DNA of 9,208 nucleotides, taken from assembly GCA_958427155.1 (NCBI GenBank), contig CAUABB010000047.1:1-9208 (forward strand), written 5' to 3'. Shown one piece after another: positions 6,575 to 9,208 of this stretch. Within the stretch, counting starts at the first letter, position 1; each line of letters starts with the position of its first letter. Made by a program: the position numbers and the translations under genes. The notes beneath the pieces were generated by a model, which was given only the letters and a program-made list of their open reading frames with translations, did no database searches and was not told the origin of the DNA. This DNA comes from an uncultured Oscillospiraceae bacterium (GTDB lineage Bacteria > Bacillota > Clostridia > Oscillospirales > Ruminococcaceae).

Positions 6575-8491
6575 CTATTCTTCTTCACTGAGCGCAATCC
6601 ATTCCTCCAAAGCCGCGTCATGCGCAGCGCGCGCTTCTTCCAAGTCGGCGCAGAGATCCTGAAGAAGCTGATAGTCTGAAGCGTTGTCGGGATCGGAAAT
6701 TTCAATCTCCAGCCGCATCACCTTTTGATCCAGCTCTTCTGTGAGTTGTTCCAGTTCCGCAAGCCGCTTTCGGCGTTTTGCATCTTCACTTCTCTGCTGC
6801 TTAGAGCGGTAAAAGCTCTCTCCTTTCCCCGATTTCTTAGGAGAGGGAGCAATGGGGGAAGTGTCGTCAGATTTTGCTTTTTCCCTTGCGGTCAGGTAGT
6901 CCTCAAAATTTCCCGGGTAAACCTTTATTCCGGTTTCGTCCAGTTCCATTATTTTGGTTGGGATTGTGTTTAAAAAATACCGGTCATGAGAAACAAAAAT
7001 CAGCGTGCCGTCAAATTCCCGAAGCGCTTTTTCAAGTTCTTCCCTGCTTGCCAAATCCAAATGATTGGTGGGTTCGTCCAGAATCAGCGTATTCCGCTTT
7101 TCGGCCATCAAAATGGCAAATCCCAGTCTTGCCCGTTCTCCGCCGCTTAAAACGGCGACCTTTTTGTAGCAATTGTCCCCTGTAATCAGAACCCTTCCAA
7201 GAAGACTGCGTACCTGGTGTTCTGGCATAGACGGAAAGCGACTCCAAAGCTCCTCGAGCGCTGTGTTTTCCGGGTTCATCTGCTCGCTTTCCTGGTCGTA
7301 GTATCCTTTGGTGACGCCGCGGCCCCAGAAGATTTCCCCTTTTTGTGGGAGAAAACCGATCAGCGATTTGAGAAGGGTGGTTTTTCCAATTCCATTCGCC
7401 CCGATAATAGCAACTTTTTCATTTCTTCTGATTTCAAAGGTAATATTTTCCGCTAAAATTTTTCGATTTTCCACGTTACCAACAGCCAATTCCAGTCCTT
7501 CTACTTTTAGAAGCTCTTTGACCGGCGCAGTGACCGTTTCAAAGCGGAAGGTTGGCGTCTTCTGTTCACCAAACGGTTTTTCAATCCGCTCCATATTGGC
7601 AAGCTGATGCAGCCTGCTTTTCGCGCTGTTTGAGGTGGAAGCGCGGGCGATGTTTCGTTCGGCGTATTCCTGCATGGAAGCGATTTGAGCCTGCTGCTTG
7701 TCATATGCTTTCTGCCACGCTTCCCTCCGCTCAGCTTTTAACTCTTTGTATTTGGTATAATTTCCCGGGTAAGAAAAAAGCCGGCGCTGTTCGATTTCCC
7801 AGATTTCGGTGACAAGCTTGTCCAGAAAATACCGGTCGTGTGAAACAACCAATAAGGCCCCTTTATAACCTGTGAGATACCCCTCCAGCCACATGACGGT
7901 TTTAAAGTCCAGGTGGTTGGTGGGTTCGTCTAAAATTAAAAGCCCTGGCTGCTCCAGAAGAAGCTTTGCCATGGCAAGACGGGTTTTTTCTCCTCCGGAA
8001 AGGGAGCCGATCTGCCGGGAATAAAGTTCCTCCGGGAACCCCATCCCGCTTAGAACTGTATTAATCTTCACCCGAATCTGGTAACCATCCCCTGCCTCAA
8101 ACTCGGCGGTTCGGCGCGCGTATTCGGCCGCAAGCGCATTATAAAGAGCGGAACCTGGGGAAAGAGCGGATATTTCTTCTTCCAGTTCCCGAAGCTTCTC
8201 TTCCGCTTTTAAAAGAGGCGCGAAAACAGAAAGCATTTCGTCCAAAATGGTTCGGGTGGTTTCAAGCCCGCTGTTTTGCTCCAGATAACCCACGGTCAGA
8301 CCGCTTCCCTTAGCAACTTCTCCACTGTCCGGTTCATATTTTCCGGTCAGGAGATTTAGGAGGGTGGATTTACCGGCGCCATTGACCCCGATCAGCCCGA
8401 TTCGATCCCCTTCCTGAACGGAAAGGCTGACATGGTCCAAAATTAATTTATCGCCAAAACTTTTTACAAGTTCGGTACAGGATAGCAGCAT
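6575..8491 (-). CDS. ydiF: ABC-F family ATPase, YdiF-like (ribosome-associated)
   Basis: This 638-residue protein has two ABC ATPase domains and no membrane segments, the ABC-F layout. Domain 1 has Walker A GVNGAGKST (35-43), signature LSGGE (164-168), Walker B LLILDEP with Glu189, and the SHDR switch at 217-220. Domain 2 has GANGIGKTT (364-372), LSGGE (448-452), LILDEP with Glu473 and SHDR at 501-504. The linker at about 240-320 is the segment that reaches ribosome-bound tRNA in this family. A lysine/arginine-rich stretch and a coiled coil at about 555-636 form the C-terminal extension. Length and motifs match Bacillus YdiF closely, from memory. ABC-F proteins act on stalled ribosomes and some confer antibiotic resistance, but the YdiF group is mostly housekeeping. 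The start is ATG with AAAGGA nine bases upstream. It lies between the acetyltransferase and MmcQ genes, probably in one operon. The symbol is by similarity only. Confidence 0.95.
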   Translation of the reverse strand: MLLSCTELVKSFGDKLILDHVSLSVQEGDRIGLIGVNGAGKSTLLNLLTGKYEPDSGEVAKGSGLTVGYLEQNSGLETTRTILDEMLSVFAPLLKAEEKLRELEEEISALSPGSALYNALAAEYARRTAEFEAGDGYQIRVKINTVLSGMGFPEELYSRQIGSLSGGEKTRLAMAKLLLEQPGLLILDEPTNHLDFKTVMWLEGYLTGYKGALLVVSHDRYFLDKLVTEIWEIEQRRLFSYPGNYTKYKELKAERREAWQKAYDKQQAQIASMQEYAERNIARASTSNSAKSRLHQLANMERIEKPFGEQKTPTFRFETVTAPVKELLKVEGLELAVGNVENRKILAENITFEIRRNEKVAIIGANGIGKTTLLKSLIGFLPQKGEIFWGRGVTKGYYDQESEQMNPENTALEELWSRFPSMPEHQVRSLLGRVLITGDNCYKKVAVLSGGERARLGFAILMAEKRNTLILDEPTNHLDLASREELEKALREFDGTLIFVSHDRYFLNTIPTKIMELDETGIKVYPGNFEDYLTAREKAKSDDTSPIAPSPKKSGKGESFYRSKQQRSEDAKRRKRLAELEQLTEELDQKVMRLEIEISDPDNASDYQLLQDLCADLEEARAAHDAALEEWIALSEEE

Positions 8492-8500
8492 AAGAGAAGT

Positions 8501-8530
8501 TCCTTTCCGCCGCGGGGGAAAGACCGCGGC
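8501..8530 (-). promoter_or_regulatory. GC-rich hairpin abutting the ABC-F ribosome binding site
   Basis: In the 68-base gap before the ABC-F gene, the minus strand forms a perfect 7-bp all-GC stem, GCCGCGG with CCGCGGC (8524-8530 with 8509-8515), around an 8-base loop. It has no U tail behind it, so it is not a standard terminator. The ABC-F ribosome binding site AAAGGA (8501-8506) begins two bases after the stem. The loop bases CTTTCC (8517-8522) are complementary to GGAAAG (8503-8508), so an alternative hairpin could hide the ribosome binding site. The structure is seen in sequence; a control role is inference. Confidence 0.45.
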
Positions 8531-8559
8531 AAAATAAAAAGGGATAAAGCAGTTAATTT

Positions 8560-9198
8560 TTACAGAGAGGACGGAAGCGTTTGGGCCTCCTCCTGGAGTT
8601 GGCGGATAAATCTTGCCGTGTGAAACCCATCACAGACGGCATGATGAACTTGGATGGAGAGGGGCAGAAGGCAGCGACCATCCCGCTGAAAAAATTTTCC
8701 CGCCGTGAAGATTGGAGTGAGATAATCAAATCCACTTTCGATATTGAGATGAAAGCTTTGAAAGGTGACCCATGGAATCACCGAAACAGTAAAATGATTT
8801 GGGGGAAGTTCTGGCTTTGGGTTCATTTTTTGTATATCACCATAATCCTTCCGATCCTTCTCGTAATTTTGACAGAACCGGTGGTAATCAAGGTCAAATT
8901 CTGTCCAGAGGTTTGAAAAGGTTTCATTTTCGGGATGAAAAACCGTATAGCAAGGTAACATTTCATCATAAAATCCCGGTTCGCCTTCAGCACTAAGGGA
9001 CATCCGGAATTCTTTGTGCTGGTTGACAACTTTTGTGAGAAGATAAAGCAAGGTAGGCGTAAGCCTTAACGCCGCCTTTCGGATTTCCGTGATGTCCAGC
9101 TCGGCGGTGACGCTGTAGGTGCAGGGAACATTTAAACGGTAATGCTCATAATATTCTTTTCGGTTCCAGTTTGACAGGTCGATTCTGTGAAATTCCAA
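8560..9198 (-). CDS. catA: Type A chloramphenicol O-acetyltransferase
   Basis: This 212-residue protein matches the classical CatA family along its whole length: WNRKEYYEHY (11-20), VPCTYS (24-29), YDEMLPCYTVFH (77-88), VSVIPWVTF (138-146), FDYLTPIFTAGK (157-168) and the catalytic QVHHAVCDGFH (183-193). His186, Asp190 and Ser139 correspond to His195, Asp199 and Ser148 of the CAT type III enzyme, with identical spacing, so the active site looks intact. The enzyme transfers acetyl from acetyl-CoA to chloramphenicol, acts as a cytoplasmic trimer and would give resistance if expressed. The start is a TTG codon with GAGG six bases upstream at the window edge; its position agrees with the N-terminus of clostridial CatP (MVFEKID as I recall). 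The promoter lies outside the window. The ABC-F gene follows 68 bases downstream. Whether the natural substrate is chloramphenicol cannot be settled from sequence. Confidence 0.92.
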   Translation of the reverse strand: MEFHRIDLSNWNRKEYYEHYRLNVPCTYSVTAELDITEIRKAALRLTPTLLYLLTKVVNQHKEFRMSLSAEGEPGFYDEMLPCYTVFHPENETFSNLWTEFDLDYHRFCQNYEKDRKDYGDIQKMNPKPELPPNHFTVSVIPWVTFQSFHLNIESGFDYLTPIFTAGKFFQRDGRCLLPLSIQVHHAVCDGFHTARFIRQLQEEAQTLPSSL

Positions 9199-9208
9199 GG
9201 AGATCCTC

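Noticed and set aside
8560..9198. The chloramphenicol acetyltransferase as part of a mobile resistance element
   Set aside because: No transposase, inverted terminal repeats, integrase or clear change in base composition is visible around it, so mobility is unsupported within this window.

Overview
The window looks like chromosomal DNA from a member of the Bacillota, most likely a clostridial (Oscillospiraceae/Lachnospiraceae-like) gut anaerobe. The evidence is strong AGGAGG-type ribosome binding sites, compact same-strand operons with short gaps, moderate G+C by eye, U-tailed intrinsic terminators and protein families common in that group. I see no tRNA, rRNA, CRISPR array, insertion sequence or phage gene.

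Left part (1-5440), sugar metabolism. A minus-strand aldo/keto-reductase-like gene runs off the left edge and is preceded on the same strand by an AraC-family regulator. Divergent from the regulator is a two-gene plus-strand operon: a three-part GH43 glycosidase (half propeller, bacterial Ig-like domain, complete GH43 domain), then 20 bases later a GH31 glycosidase resembling alpha-xylosidases. Neither enzyme has a signal peptide, so the pair probably trims short plant-cell-wall oligosaccharides in the cytoplasm. The regulator/GH43 gap holds a 17-bp imperfect palindrome carrying a good -10 element on each strand, a plausible control point for both directions.

Middle part (5441-5722), a convergent junction. 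It contains four intrinsic-terminator-like hairpins, two pointing right (end of the GH operon) and two pointing left (end of the next gene, plus a backstop). I see no gene here.

Right part (5723-9198), all minus strand. In transcription order: a CatA-type chloramphenicol acetyltransferase with a TTG start; an ABC-F ATPase closest to the YdiF group; an MmcQ/YjbR-family protein; a terminator; and a small zinc-ribbon protein. The first three are spaced like an operon. The leader between the acetyltransferase and the ABC-F gene has a very GC-rich hairpin abutting the ABC-F ribosome binding site, and its loop is complementary to that site.

Nothing here is clearly a wholly new system. The items most worth a second look are the ABC-F leader, the GH43/Ig-like/GH43 intracellular enzyme with its GH31 partner, the palindromic double promoter, and the reductase lacking most of the usual catalytic residues.
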